Notes under the pieces: generated by a model
Seen by the model: the letters and a program-made list of their open reading frames with translations, nothing else
Database searches by the model: none
Told to the model about the DNA's origin: nothing
Source of the DNA: Desulfoplanes formicivorans
Lineage (GTDB): Bacteria > Desulfobacterota > Desulfovibrionia > Desulfovibrionales > Desulfomicrobiaceae
DNA: 64,000 nucleotides
Assembly: GCF_001748225.1 (NCBI RefSeq)
Contig: NZ_BDFE01000015.1
Location: 186,001 to 250,000 of the forward strand
Reading direction: 5' to 3'
Translations under genes and position numbers: made by a program
Part shown: positions 43,130 to 52,219 of the stretch, in pieces
Numbering within the stretch: the stretch's first letter is position 1
Layout: each line of letters begins with the position of its first letter

Positions 43130-44905
43130 TTAGAGGATGAAATAGACCGCAGCAATGATGCCAACGCCAATCAGGGCGGAGAGGCCCACATAATCCGACA
43201 GTTTGCCTGTCTGGAGTTTGGCCAGAAAACCTCCAATCCCCACAACCGAAGTGGCTGTTCCGTCCACCACCCCGTCAATGGTCGAAGCATCAAACCGGGA
43301 AGAGCCGCGGGCCATGTCCAGAAGTCCGGCAAGCCCCACCTTGCGATACACGGAGGTCCACCAGGAATCCACAAGGGCAACAGGATACTTGGCCAGAAAC
43401 AGCCCGATCCATCCCACGATGCGATAGAGAAAATCAAAATCAAAATTCCGCCCCTCGTGGGGAGCTATGACCTTGCGGCAGATGTAAAAGCCAAGCCCGG
43501 TGAATCCCAGAAGCTGCAGGGAAGCCAGCACCTGCCAGGGGGCAAAGGGATGATAATCCAGGGGAAACGGCAGCAGCCGGTACAAGGCCTGGGGATACAC
43601 ACCCGTGAAGAAACACAGGAAGGCGGCCATGAACATGGCAACATACATGTTGGCGGGCAATTTCTTGACCTCGCCGGTGTACTCGGGTTTGGACCAGAAC
43701 GCGAAATAGGGGAGCTTGATGCCAACCGAAAGAAAGGTACCAACAGCAGCGATTTCCATGCCCAGAGCAAGCCAGGTGTGATGGGACATGGCAGCTCCGG
43801 CAATGGTGATGTTTTTGGAGATGAACCCGTTAAACAGGGGAAATCCGGAAATGGAAACAGCAGCAACCATGTAGCAGAACATGACCAGTGGCATCCTGGA
43901 GGCCAGACCGCCCAAGCGGGTCAGTTTGGCAGTGCCTGTTGCATAGAGAATGCAGCCGGCAGCCATGAACAGCAGCCCCTTGTACAGGATGTGGGCATAA
44001 GCGTGGGCACAGGCACCGTTGACGGTCATGGCCGTACCGATACCGATACCAGCCACCATGTAGCCCACCTGGGAAACAATGTGATAGGCGAGAATACGCC
44101 GGGCATTGTTCTCAATGGTCGCGTAGGCCGCACCGTAGATGGTCATGATCACACCCATGATCCCGAGGATCTCGAATCCTGAAAAACCACGGGCCAGAAC
44201 GTATACAGCCGTCTTGGTGGTAAAGGCGCTCAAAAACACGGCACCGGTCACGGTTGCCTCGGGATAGGCATCAGGCAGCCAGGCGTGCAGGGGAACAACC
44301 GCAGCGTTGACGCAAAAGCCAAGGAGAATCAGCCAGTCATAAAGCTGGGCCGAACCCGGCTGAACCGCGGTAAAGGCAAAGGTTCCCAGATCCCCGTACC
44401 GCAACAGCAGTCCGGCCAGCAGAAAAAGACCGCCCAGGGTGTGGAAGAGGAAGTATCGGAAACCCGCCTGGGTGGAACGCTTGTTCCTGCCCAGCCAGAT
44501 GACAAAGGTGGAGGCCACGGACATGAGCTCCCAGAACAGAAACAGGGTCACGTAGTCACCGGAAAACACGCATCCAAAGCCTCCGGCCACGTACAAGGCT
44601 GCGGCAATATGCTGGTATTTGTCCTTGACGTGCATGGCAAAAATCATCCCGATCAACGCCTCAATGGCAAAAACATGGGCAAAAATGATGGAAAGCTTGT
44701 CCACGCGGCCAAAAACCATGTCCATGCCCAGCCAGCTCATGAATCCGTACGTTCCCTGATGCATGGACAGGACAGCGGCAATGGCTACCAGACCGGGGAT
44801 GGGCAAAAGCCAGCGCCAGGCCTTGTTGTTCCGGGCAAAAGGAAGAATGACGGCCAGGACAAAAAATCCCAGGGCCGGATGCAAAAAATTACTCAGACCG
44901 GTCAT
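43130..44905 (-). CDS. nuoL: Complex I NuoL-like subunit with MrpD-type core
   Basis: The 591-residue protein has the antiporter residues LFWELMSVAS, VPLHAWLPDAYPEAT, HILYKGLLF and FNGFISKN. Its N-terminal two thirds resemble MrpD/MnhD-type transporters more than classical NuoL, but the C-terminus (about 480-591) carries the NuoL-style extension with DASTIDGVVDGTA and LQTGKLSDYV, the region that forms the lateral helix and last TM in NuoL. Its start overlaps the small upstream gene by 17 bp. I call it NuoL by position and tail. Confidence 0.85.
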   Translation of the reverse strand: MTGLSNFLHPALGFFVLAVILPFARNNKAWRWLLPIPGLVAIAAVLSMHQGTYGFMSWLGMDMVFGRVDKLSIIFAHVFAIEALIGMIFAMHVKDKYQHIAAALYVAGGFGCVFSGDYVTLFLFWELMSVASTFVIWLGRNKRSTQAGFRYFLFHTLGGLFLLAGLLLRYGDLGTFAFTAVQPGSAQLYDWLILLGFCVNAAVVPLHAWLPDAYPEATVTGAVFLSAFTTKTAVYVLARGFSGFEILGIMGVIMTIYGAAYATIENNARRILAYHIVSQVGYMVAGIGIGTAMTVNGACAHAYAHILYKGLLFMAAGCILYATGTAKLTRLGGLASRMPLVMFCYMVAAVSISGFPLFNGFISKNITIAGAAMSHHTWLALGMEIAAVGTFLSVGIKLPYFAFWSKPEYTGEVKKLPANMYVAMFMAAFLCFFTGVYPQALYRLLPFPLDYHPFAPWQVLASLQLLGFTGLGFYICRKVIAPHEGRNFDFDFLYRIVGWIGLFLAKYPVALVDSWWTSVYRKVGLAGLLDMARGSSRFDASTIDGVVDGTATSVVGIGGFLAKLQTGKLSDYVGLSALIGVGIIAAVYFIL

Positions 44906-45158
44906 AGAACGCCTCGGGTTTGTTGATCAGGGGGTAAATGATTTTCTTGAGTACCAGAACCATGGCCACGCTGACCACGACACCAAAAAGGGCCCAGAAT
45001 CCGACCTTGGTTTCCAAGGCAAAATGGGCGTGGTGGGGATGAAGAAAAACATTGATCACGACCAGAAGGCCCAGGGCCGCGAACAACGCTTTTTTCCAGA
45101 AGGGGGCATTGTCCCTGGCCTTGACGAGCAAGCGCGAAAGTGAAGTGGTAAGGCTCAT
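44889..45158 (-). CDS. Small two-helix membrane protein in the complex I operon, 89 aa
   Basis: The protein has a basic N-terminus, two predicted transmembrane helices (about 22-40 and 51-70) joined by a short His-rich loop (HPHHAHF), and a short tail. It sits between the MrpD-like gene and the NuoL-like gene, overlapping the latter by 17 bp, so it is translated with them. I do not recognise a Nuo subunit; its length rules out NuoA or NuoJ. It could be a Mrp-like small subunit or stabilise the extra antiporter subunit. Confidence 0.75.
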   Translation of the reverse strand: MSLTTSLSRLLVKARDNAPFWKKALFAALGLLVVINVFLHPHHAHFALETKVGFWALFGVVVSVAMVLVLKKIIYPLINKPEAFYDRSE

Positions 45159-45225
45159 GACGATTCCGTTTCCTCGATGTTTTCGAACAGGATGCTAGAT
45201 ATCCGAGTGTCCAGGTGCAACAACG

Positions 45226-46719
45226 CTACATGCCCCGGAAAATCTGGATCAACTGAATGACCGGTTCCGGATAGATGCCGATGATAACGGAGATGGCCGC
45301 GGTAATGCACAAGGGAATAACCATGCACAAGGGGGCTTCCTTGACCCCTTCATAGGCAAAGGGGAGTTCGGCATATACCGGCTTGCCAAAAAAGGCCTTG
45401 TACACCACAGGCCCGAAATAGGCGGCATTGAGCAGGGTACTGGCCAAAAGACAGACCAGCAGAATGACCTGATGGATCTGCACGGCGCCATTGACCAGAA
45501 ACCATTTGGTCACGAACCCGCACACCGGGGGAATGCCGATCATGCTCAAGGAGGCCACGGCAAAGGCCCCAAAAGTCCAGGGCATCTTGCGCCCGATCCC
45601 GGACATGAGCCGGATGCTTCTGAGATTGCAGGAAACAAAGATGGCACCGGCCGCAAAAAACAGGGTAATCTTGGAAAAGGCGTGGTTGGCAATATGAATG
45701 AGCCCCCCCTGAACCGCCACCGGGGTGAGCATGGCCACACCGATGATGATGTAGGAAAGCTGACTGACCGTTGAATAGGCCAGCCGTGCCTTGAGATCAT
45801 CCTTGGTCAGAGCGATGATGGAGGCCACCACAATGGTGAATGCGGCCGCATAGGCAAGGGGAAGACCTAAGTGCAGATCGTTGAGCAGCTCCACGCCGAA
45901 TCCGGACAGGATGACCCGGCTGATGGAAAAGACACCGGCCTTGACCACGGCCACTGCGTGCAAAAGGGCCGAGACAGGGGTCGGGGCAACCATGGCCGAG
46001 GGAAGCCAGTTGTGCAGGGGCATGATCGCTGCCTTGGCAATGCCCAGAATGTAGAGGACATAGGTGATGGTGACCAGGACCGGATCAGCGTCAGCCGGAA
46101 AAATGCCCTGCACCATGTCCCCCAGATGAAAATCAAGGGTACCGGCCAGAACATAGGTCAGGATCATGGCGGGAAGCAAAAAGAGCTTCGAGGTTCCCAT
46201 GAGATAGACGATGTACTTGCGGCCGCCAGCATACCCTTCGGCATCCTGGTGGTGGGCAACAAGTGGGTAGGTAAAGATGGTGATGATCTCGTAGAACAGG
46301 TACAAGGTGAAGATATTGGCGCTCATGGCAACGCCCACCGCGCCAAAGATGGCCACGGCAAAACAGAAATAGTAACGTGTCTGGGCGTGTTCCTTGAGGG
46401 AGCGCATGTACCCGATGTTGTAGCTGGTGGCCAGAATCCACAAAAACGAGGCCACAAAGGCAAAAATCAAGGTCAACCCGTCGGCACAGAGTTTCACGTC
46501 AATGCCGGGCAGGAGATGAAACAGATTGAGGACAAGGATCTTGCCCGAAAGAACCGGCGGAAACAGGGACAAAACCGAAAGCAGCGTCAGGATGGCCGCA
46601 CCAAAGGACACGGCCTCGCGCTTGTTCGGGTCCTTGCCCGTAAGCCAGATCAGAACAGGGGCCACAAGGGTGATCCCCAAGGGAACGACGAGGCGGAAAC
46701 TGGTAACGATATCAGACAT
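45226..46719 (-). CDS. MrpD-like antiporter subunit inserted in the complex I operon
   Basis: The 497-residue polytopic protein has the antiporter signature residues: YLFYEIITIFTYP (Glu), GIAKAAIMPLHNWLPSAMVAPTPVSALLHAV, HAFSKITLFF (Lys) and GFVTKWFLV (Lys in TM12). It is closer to MrpD/monovalent-cation antiporter subunit D than to NuoL, M or N, and is additional to those three. It starts 3 bp from the nuoK stop. Extra antiporter subunits are known in some complexes (2M type); here the extra one is at the NuoK side in gene order. Confidence 0.9.
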   Translation of the reverse strand: MSDIVTSFRLVVPLGITLVAPVLIWLTGKDPNKREAVSFGAAILTLLSVLSLFPPVLSGKILVLNLFHLLPGIDVKLCADGLTLIFAFVASFLWILATSYNIGYMRSLKEHAQTRYYFCFAVAIFGAVGVAMSANIFTLYLFYEIITIFTYPLVAHHQDAEGYAGGRKYIVYLMGTSKLFLLPAMILTYVLAGTLDFHLGDMVQGIFPADADPVLVTITYVLYILGIAKAAIMPLHNWLPSAMVAPTPVSALLHAVAVVKAGVFSISRVILSGFGVELLNDLHLGLPLAYAAAFTIVVASIIALTKDDLKARLAYSTVSQLSYIIIGVAMLTPVAVQGGLIHIANHAFSKITLFFAAGAIFVSCNLRSIRLMSGIGRKMPWTFGAFAVASLSMIGIPPVCGFVTKWFLVNGAVQIHQVILLVCLLASTLLNAAYFGPVVYKAFFGKPVYAELPFAYEGVKEAPLCMVIPLCITAAISVIIGIYPEPVIQLIQIFRGM

Positions 46720-46722
46720 GGA

Positions 46723-47031
46723 TCATCCTTTGAGCGTGGAAATTTTCTGTTCCTCAATGGTTCCGAAACGGCGGTAGATGACAATGACGATGGCCAGAAC
46801 CAGGGTCGCTTCTGCCGCAGCCAATCCCATGATCAGCAGGGCGCCGAGTTGTCCCAGCTGCGCCGAGGCCGGTGTCAGCTGAGAGGTTGCCACAATGGAA
46901 AGCCCCGCACCGTTGAGCATGAGCTCCACACCGATGAGCATGCCGATGAGACGGCGACGCAGGAGCAGGCCGTACAAGCCCAGGGCGAGCATGCCCAGGG
47001 CAATGAGCTGGTACATGATAAATAGGTTCAT
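46723..47031 (-). CDS. nuoK: Complex I subunit K
   Basis: The 102-residue protein has three hydrophobic helices with conserved Glu in TM2 (GVELMLNG) and TM3 (GLAAAEATLVLAIVI), as in NuoK/Nqo11. These Glu residues are part of the proton path linking the quinone site to the antiporters. Its start overlaps the nuoJ stop by four bases (ATGA), so they are co-translated. Confidence 0.95.
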   Translation of the reverse strand: MNLFIMYQLIALGMLALGLYGLLLRRRLIGMLIGVELMLNGAGLSIVATSQLTPASAQLGQLGALLIMGLAAAEATLVLAIVIVIYRRFGTIEEQKISTLKG

Positions 47032-47540
47032 TGTCTCCTCTTGAATCCGAGCAGAATGGCGCCAGCCATGGCCGCAAACAGGACCACGGAGATGAGTTCA
47101 AAGGCCAGACCATAGGGACCAAGCAAGGCCCGGCCAAGGTCTGCAACCGCCACAGGGGATGCATTATTGGTGGTGACGATGGAGTACTTGATCACCGTCA
47201 TGGCCAGAAACGAGGCAGGAACAAATCCTGCCAGCACGGCCAGAACCCGCTTCTTCTTGGAAGTCTGGCTGCGATTCCTGGCTTCTCGCGAAGCCCCGGT
47301 AATGACGATGGCGAAAAAGATGAGCACGGCCACCGCACCCACATAAATGAGGATCTGCATCAACCCGATGAAGGGAGCGGCCAACAGAAAATACAGACCC
47401 GCCACGCCGAACAGGGAAATGACAAGCCCGGTAAAGGCCCGCACCAGACTGGGAATGGTCACCGCCCAAAGCGCCCCGCCCAGACAGAGGATGGTGTAGA
47501 ACCCAAAGGCGATATAAGCCATCTTCTCCATGAATATCAC
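47028..47540 (-). CDS. nuoJ: Complex I subunit J
   Basis: The 170-residue protein has five hydrophobic helices and the conserved LIYVGAVAVLIFFAIVI of NuoJ TM3, the segment known to shift between alpha and pi conformations during coupling. It overlaps nuoI and nuoK by four bases each. It belongs to the E-channel part of the membrane arm. Confidence 0.95.
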   Translation of the reverse strand: MIFMEKMAYIAFGFYTILCLGGALWAVTIPSLVRAFTGLVISLFGVAGLYFLLAAPFIGLMQILIYVGAVAVLIFFAIVITGASREARNRSQTSKKKRVLAVLAGFVPASFLAMTVIKYSIVTTNNASPVAVADLGRALLGPYGLAFELISVVLFAAMAGAILLGFKRRQ

Positions 47541-48031
47541 TCCTTGTCTTCAAGGGCTTTGCGCGACCGTTCGATCAGGTCGTACTCGAAATCTTCCCGG
47601 GAAAATCCGGCCAGATACACATCAGTGGAAAACCTCAGCGCGTTGGTGGGACAATTTTCCACGCAATGGCCGCACAGGCTGCAATAGTTGTAATCCAGAT
47701 GGAACAACGACGGATACTTGGCCTTTTTGGGTTTTTGCGGCTTGCCGTCCTCGCCTATTTCAGGCGGCAGGACCGCCTTTTCCACCGTGATGCACCCCGA
47801 GGGGCAGTTGCGGGCACAGGTACCGCAGGCGATGCACTTGGAATAATGGTCCGGGGCATCTGTTGGCACAAACTCGATATGTCCGTGATAGGTATCAATA
47901 TTGTCCACGGTCTGCCGGGGATAATGCACGGTCTCGGTTTTGGTCAGCAGGGCACGCCCCGTGATCCTAAGGCCGATGACCAGGGAGTAGAGTCCCTTGA
48001 TCGCTTGGCGTATGTCTTCGAAAAATGTCAT
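47537..48031 (-). CDS. nuoI: Complex I subunit I, 2[4Fe-4S] ferredoxin-like
   Basis: The 164-residue protein has two CxxCxxCxxxCP ferredoxin motifs, CIACGTCARNCP and CSLCGHCVENCP, for clusters N6a and N6b. It passes electrons from the peripheral arm toward NuoB. With no NuoEFG here, it is a likely entry or docking point for ferredoxin. The start at 48031 (MTFFEDIRQ) is chosen; the frame extends upstream only as unlikely sequence. The gap to nuoH is 93 bp. Confidence 0.95.
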   Translation of the reverse strand: MTFFEDIRQAIKGLYSLVIGLRITGRALLTKTETVHYPRQTVDNIDTYHGHIEFVPTDAPDHYSKCIACGTCARNCPSGCITVEKAVLPPEIGEDGKPQKPKKAKYPSLFHLDYNYCSLCGHCVENCPTNALRFSTDVYLAGFSREDFEYDLIERSRKALEDKE

Positions 48032-48124
48032 GTCGTTTCGCTTTTCGGGTTGTATTTGTACGTCATTCTGGCGAAAACCGTTATTGTGTGGTCCCAAAGT
48101 TCCCCACACCCGCGTCGATCACAA

Positions 48125-49096
48125 TCAGATTTTGACCAGTACCGCCACGTAAAAAATATTGATCAGGGCCAGGGGGATGAGCCATTTCCAGCTCAAATTG
48201 AGGAGCTGGTCGAACCTGACCCGGGGAAATGTCCAACGCATCCACATCATGACAAAAATCAGGAAATAGACCTTGGCTGCGAACCACCACCAGCCGTCAA
48301 CAAAGGGACCATGCCATCCGCCCAGAAACAGCGCCGTGCCCACACTGCTGACAATGACCATATTCGTGTATTCGGCAAAAAAGAACAGTCCGAATCCCAT
48401 GCTCGAATATTCCGTATGAAATCCTGCCGTAAGTTCACTTTCAGCCTCGGGCAAGTCGAACGGAGCGCGGTTGCACTCCGCCAGAGAGCAGATAAAGAAA
48501 ATGAAAAACCCAAGAGGCTGGAGCATGATATTCCACTGCCACGGCCAACTGCCCTGCATGGCGACGATCTCTGAAAAATTAAGGGATCCCGAATACATGA
48601 CAATACCGAGGACGGTAATGAGCAGGGGAACTTCATAGGCAACGGCCTGGGAAACAGCCCGGGAGGCGCCAAGAAGGGAAAACTTGTTGTTGGACCCCCA
48701 TCCGGCCAGGATGGTTGCCAGCACGCTGAGTCCGGTAAAGGCCAAAATGAGAACCACCCCGATCTCGAATTCCATGCCCAAAAGCGTGGGGCCGAACGGA
48801 ATGGGCAGAAAACAAAGAAACACGGGCGCAAAGGCCAGGATGGGAGCCAGCCAGAACAGCCGTTTATCCGCAGCAGCAGGAGCCACGAGCTGTTTGCCCA
48901 TGAGCTTGAGTCCGTCACACAACGTCTGCAGCAGACCATGGGGACCGACTTCAAAAGGACCGGGACGAACCTGGAAATGACCGGCCAGTTTACGCTCCAG
49001 CCAGACCAGAATCAGGGCGTTCAGGGAGACAAAGGCCAAAATGGCCACGGTGAAAATAAGAAGCCGCAACAGTTCCGCGGGGATGGTTGGTATCAT
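48125..49096 (-). CDS. nuoH: Complex I subunit H
   Basis: The 323-residue, eight-helix protein carries the NuoH motifs [26 protein letters not shown] and [14 protein letters not shown], and forms the quinone tunnel and the start of the proton path. It overlaps the nuoD stop by four bases. The Glu-rich loop and [15 protein letters not shown] segment are intact, suggesting a functional quinone-reducing complex. Confidence 0.97.
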   Translation of the reverse strand: MIPTIPAELLRLLIFTVAILAFVSLNALILVWLERKLAGHFQVRPGPFEVGPHGLLQTLCDGLKLMGKQLVAPAAADKRLFWLAPILAFAPVFLCFLPIPFGPTLLGMEFEIGVVLILAFTGLSVLATILAGWGSNNKFSLLGASRAVSQAVAYEVPLLITVLGIVMYSGSLNFSEIVAMQGSWPWQWNIMLQPLGFFIFFICSLAECNRAPFDLPEAESELTAGFHTEYSSMGFGLFFFAEYTNMVIVSSVGTALFLGGWHGPFVDGWWWFAAKVYFLIFVMMWMRWTFPRVRFDQLLNLSWKWLIPLALINIFYVAVLVKI

Positions 49097-50238
49097 CGGT
49101 CAATCTCCGGGATGACAAGGTCCAGGCTGCCGAGGATGGAAATGGCATCAGCCAACAGAGTTCCCTTGGCGCACTCGGAAAACAGACTCAAATTGGAAAA
49201 CGAAGGTGAACGGAGCTTGATCCGGTAAGGCACGGTCGTCCCGTCACTGACCAGGAAAATGCCAATCTTGCCCCGGGCTCCTTCCACAGCGAAATAGGTC
49301 TCGCCCTTGGGCGGCTTGATGACCTTGGGCACCTTGGCCCGTATCTTTCCTTCGGGAAGCTGATCCAGGGCCTGGGTGATGATGGCCAAGGACTGGGTGA
49401 TCTCGTCCAGTCGAACAAGGTATCTGGCCATGGCGTCCTTGGTATCCCGGGTGGGGATGGCAAAATCGAATCGGTCATAGATGGAATAGGGCTCAGCCCT
49501 GCGGACATCATAGGCCACACCTGATCCGCGCAGCACCGGTCCGGTGGCCCCGTATTTCCTGGCCATATCAACGGGAATCTCGCCGATTTCCTCACACCGT
49601 TTCCTGAGAATGAAATTGTCCGTGACAAGGTCCTTGTACATGGCAAGACGCTGGGGCATGCGCGCGCAAAAGGCCCTGAGCCCCTCAACGAACTCATCGT
49701 CCACATCGTGGGCGACCCCGCCAATGCGAAACGAGCTGTAGGTCAGGCGAGACCCTGTTATGCGCTGCAGCAGATCCTGGGCCCGTTCCCGATCTTCAAA
49801 GGCGTACAGGATGGGCGTAAAAGCACCCAGATCCATGACATAAGCCCCCCACCACAGCAGATGAGAGATGATCCGGTTCAGTTCACAGGAAATGATCCGG
49901 ACAAATTCGGCCCGCTCGGGGACCTCGATGCCCATAAGCTTCTCCACCGCGCCCACATAGGCCCAGTTCCAGGCCAGGGCATGCAGGTAATCCACGCGCC
50001 CCATGTTCGGCAAAAACTGGTTGTAGGTCTTGGTTTCGCCCATCTTTTCGTGCATCCGGTGCAGATAGCCCAGTACGGGCTCAGAGCGGGTAATGTACTC
50101 ACCGTCCAGTTCCACGAGCACGCGGAGCACGCCGTGGGTGGAAGGATGCTGGGGTCCCAGATTGAGAATCATGGAATTCTCGGTGGGACCCTGCTGAAAA
50201 TTCTGGGAGTAGAAATCTCCGTCCAGATTGAAGGTCAT
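49093..50238 (-). CDS. nuoD: Complex I subunit D (49-kDa type)
   Basis: The 381-residue protein has the NuoD/[NiFe]-hydrogenase-like large-subunit fold: [14 protein letters not shown] with the quinone-binding His, YLHRMHEK, DPLx-like end and [15 protein letters not shown]. Quinone site residues (His in the HPSTHG loop and Tyr near YTGT-equivalent region) appear in place, although I cannot check each. An AAGGAG site is 11 nt upstream. It follows nuoC by 9 bp. Confidence 0.96.
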   Translation of the reverse strand: MTFNLDGDFYSQNFQQGPTENSMILNLGPQHPSTHGVLRVLVELDGEYITRSEPVLGYLHRMHEKMGETKTYNQFLPNMGRVDYLHALAWNWAYVGAVEKLMGIEVPERAEFVRIISCELNRIISHLLWWGAYVMDLGAFTPILYAFEDRERAQDLLQRITGSRLTYSSFRIGGVAHDVDDEFVEGLRAFCARMPQRLAMYKDLVTDNFILRKRCEEIGEIPVDMARKYGATGPVLRGSGVAYDVRRAEPYSIYDRFDFAIPTRDTKDAMARYLVRLDEITQSLAIITQALDQLPEGKIRAKVPKVIKPPKGETYFAVEGARGKIGIFLVSDGTTVPYRIKLRSPSFSNLSLFSECAKGTLLADAISILGSLDLVIPEIDR

Positions 50239-50247
50239 AACGGTCGG

Positions 50248-50775
50248 CTACTCCTTGTCGCCGGAATCGTCCGGGTTTGCGGCACAGGGGACCTTCATGC
50301 CGATGGTCTGGCACTTGGAAAGGGAATCGAACAGCGAAGCCCTTTTTTTCTCGTCCTTGATCAGGGGATGAAATCCGAAATTGTCCGGAAGAAGCAGTGG
50401 AATCAGATTGGGATGCCCTGTGAAATGGATGCCGAAAAAGTCGTAGCATTCCCGTTCGTGCCAGTCCGCTCCCGGAAAGATGTCGCTGATGGTGGGAAGG
50501 ACCGGGTCCTCATGCACCGCCAGGGTGCGCAACGTCACCCGAAACGGTTTGTCGTACCGGGTAAAATGGTAGATAACCTCAAACCCTTCCTTGCCGTCCA
50601 TTCCGGTGATGTCTTCCAGAAAATATCCCGCCTTGTCCAAAGAGGCGGCTGCCTCACGCAGTCGCTCATGCTGCAGGAACAAATTCCAGGTCGTTCCCGT
50701 AGCCTCGTTGGCACACGAGGCCAGACCAAAGGGTTCAATCTCCTTGAGCCAGTGTGCGGGTATCCAATCTTTCAT
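50248..50775 (-). CDS. nuoC: Complex I subunit C (30-kDa type)
   Basis: The 175-residue protein has the conserved [23 protein letters not shown] signature of NuoC (the two ends of it read ADWHERE and GIHFTGHP) and a C-terminal acidic tail. It bridges NuoB and NuoD in the peripheral arm. The start at 50775 (MKDWIPAHW) overlaps the nuoB stop by four bases; an extension upstream is not supported. Separate nuoC and nuoD are the ancestral arrangement. Confidence 0.95.
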   Translation of the reverse strand: MKDWIPAHWLKEIEPFGLASCANEATGTTWNLFLQHERLREAAASLDKAGYFLEDITGMDGKEGFEVIYHFTRYDKPFRVTLRTLAVHEDPVLPTISDIFPGADWHERECYDFFGIHFTGHPNLIPLLLPDNFGFHPLIKDEKKRASLFDSLSKCQTIGMKVPCAANPDDSGDKE

Positions 50776-51302
50776 AATTTCACTTCCTCGGGCATGGGCC
50801 ACCAGCGCTTTCCGGTGATTTTTTCCTGAAGTTTGAACAATCCCTCAAGGAGCCCCTCGGGACGAGGCGGACAACCAGGCACATACACATCAACCGGAAC
50901 GATCCTGTCCATCCCCTCGATGACCGAGTAATTGTCCTTGAAGACAAAGGGACCGCCCGAAATGGCGCAATTGCCCATGGCAATGACATATCTGGGCGCG
51001 GGCATCTGCTCATAGAGCTTGATGATCGCCGGGGCCATCTTCCTGGTAATCGTGCCGGCAACGATCATCAGATCAGCCTGTCTGGGCGAGGGACGAAACA
51101 CCTCGGCACCAAAACGGGAGATGTCGAACCGGGACATGCCCGCTGACATCATTTCGATGGCGCAACAGGCCAACCCAAAGGTCATGGGCCACAGGGACAT
51201 GGCCCTGCAGACGTTGAGAACCTTCTTGGGCAGGGCAAAGGGGATCAGTTCCGGTTCGACCGAAGAGGTCAGCGGACCTATGCTTTGATCTTTCGGGGCC
51301 AT
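50772..51302 (-). CDS. nuoB: Complex I subunit B (N2 cluster)
   Basis: The 176-residue protein carries the N2 [4Fe-4S] ligands: the tandem Cys in [16 protein letters not shown] and PGCPPRPE. It passes electrons to quinone with NuoD. Its AGGAAAGG site overlaps the end of nuoA by 25 bp. The N-terminal 20 residues are variable and the start could be somewhat later. Confidence 0.96.
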   Translation of the reverse strand: MAPKDQSIGPLTSSVEPELIPFALPKKVLNVCRAMSLWPMTFGLACCAIEMMSAGMSRFDISRFGAEVFRPSPRQADLMIVAGTITRKMAPAIIKLYEQMPAPRYVIAMGNCAISGGPFVFKDNYSVIEGMDRIVPVDVYVPGCPPRPEGLLEGLFKLQEKITGKRWWPMPEEVKL

Positions 51303-51658
51303 GTAAAGACACCTTTCCTGTAAAAATAGAGAATGGCCGCCCCAAGGACGGACAGAAAAAGCAGGATCTCCACAAAGGGAATCCAGCCAACAGTACGGGG
51401 ATAGATGACAGCCACGGGAAAAAGATAGAGCACATCAACATCAAAGGCGATAAAAATGAGGGCGTAAAAATAATAGTTGATGTTGAAACTCCCCCATGCG
51501 CTCCCCTGGGGAGGCATGCCACACTCGTAGGGCATGGATATGGCCCCGCCCCGCGCCTTGGGCGCAAGGATCGTCGGAACGATGAGCGCCCCCACGGCAA
51601 AAAGAACGCCCGCAAGAATCAGGATGATCAGGCCCAGATGAAACCAACTGAAAACCAT
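51278..51658 (-). CDS. nuoA: Complex I subunit A
   Basis: The 126-residue protein has three hydrophobic helices and the NuoA landmark [11 protein letters not shown] (Cys loop) followed by [18 protein letters not shown]. It is the first gene of the operon and its promoter should lie in the following (higher-coordinate) 150 bp. The start at 51658 is preferred because AGGAGA sits nine bases upstream; an ATG at 51667 lies on top of that site. Confidence 0.95.
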   Translation of the reverse strand: MVFSWFHLGLIILILAGVLFAVGALIVPTILAPKARGGAISMPYECGMPPQGSAWGSFNINYYFYALIFIAFDVDVLYLFPVAVIYPRTVGWIPFVEILLFLSVLGAAILYFYRKGVFTWPRKIKA

Positions 51659-51801
51659 ATGGTTCATTCTCCTGTGGCTGAAGGTGAGAGACAACGTGCG
51701 CCCTAGCCTTAGGGGGGAAAAACAAAAAGAACAGATTTAATCGGCTAAAGGTCGGCTTGCCCTGTTGAATGGATCAAACAACACCAGGAATGTTGTATAC
51801 G

Positions 51802-51816
51802 CCTGTCAGTGACAGG
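51802..51816. promoter_or_regulatory. Palindrome upstream of nuoA (candidate operator)
   Basis: CCTGTCAGTGACAGG is a perfect 7+1+7 inverted repeat 144-158 bp upstream of the nuoA start, close to a TATACA box on the minus strand (about 51796). It could be the site of a dimeric repressor or activator of the nuo operon; no regulator gene is obviously matched to it. Confidence 0.4.
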
Positions 51817-52168
51817 AATGCTAATATGCAGGAGGTGAAGGACCGGCAAAAATGGGAAAAAAAGAATTTTCACCGGGTCAGGAGACCTTACGGAAGCAAA
51901 GAGTGTTCAAAACAATGTGACTAAATTCACATAAAAATATATAAAAACATAAAAAAAGGCTAGTTACAAAAACTTTAAAATTTTGCCGAGGGGGTTTAAG
52001 AATGCTTTTTCGTCAATTGATCAGTCAGCAATACCCAGGCAAAAGGGAAAAACATGCCCCCGGGCCCTGCAAGACCCCCTTTTTCCATACAGCCACAAAT
52101 GCCCGGGCTCGCCACCCGATCCTGGCAATACCGGCAGATACTCCCGGAAGTTTACACAAAACCCAATG

Positions 52169-52201
52169 AAAAAGCCGCCCCCCTGCGGGCAGGCAGCTTT
52201 T
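52169..52201 (-). terminator. Probable intrinsic terminator of the TetR gene
   Basis: On the minus strand AAAAGCTGCCT pairs with GGGCGGCTTTT with two G-T pairs; the stem is followed by TTTTT. It begins 19 bp past the TetR stop, which fits termination of that transcript. Confidence 0.6.
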
Positions 52202-52219
52202 CCCTCCAAGGTTCCATGC

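Larger units (their letters stand above)
51659..52219. other. AT-rich intergenic region upstream of nuoA
   Basis: The 561 bp hold the nuo promoter region, the palindrome at 51802-51816, an AGGAGGTGA ribosome-binding-like sequence (51830-51838) leading to a 22-codon frame at ATG 51852, and the TetR terminator at 52169-52201. Bases from about 51895 to 51990 are clearly AT-rich. No longer gene is supported. Confidence 0.6.
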
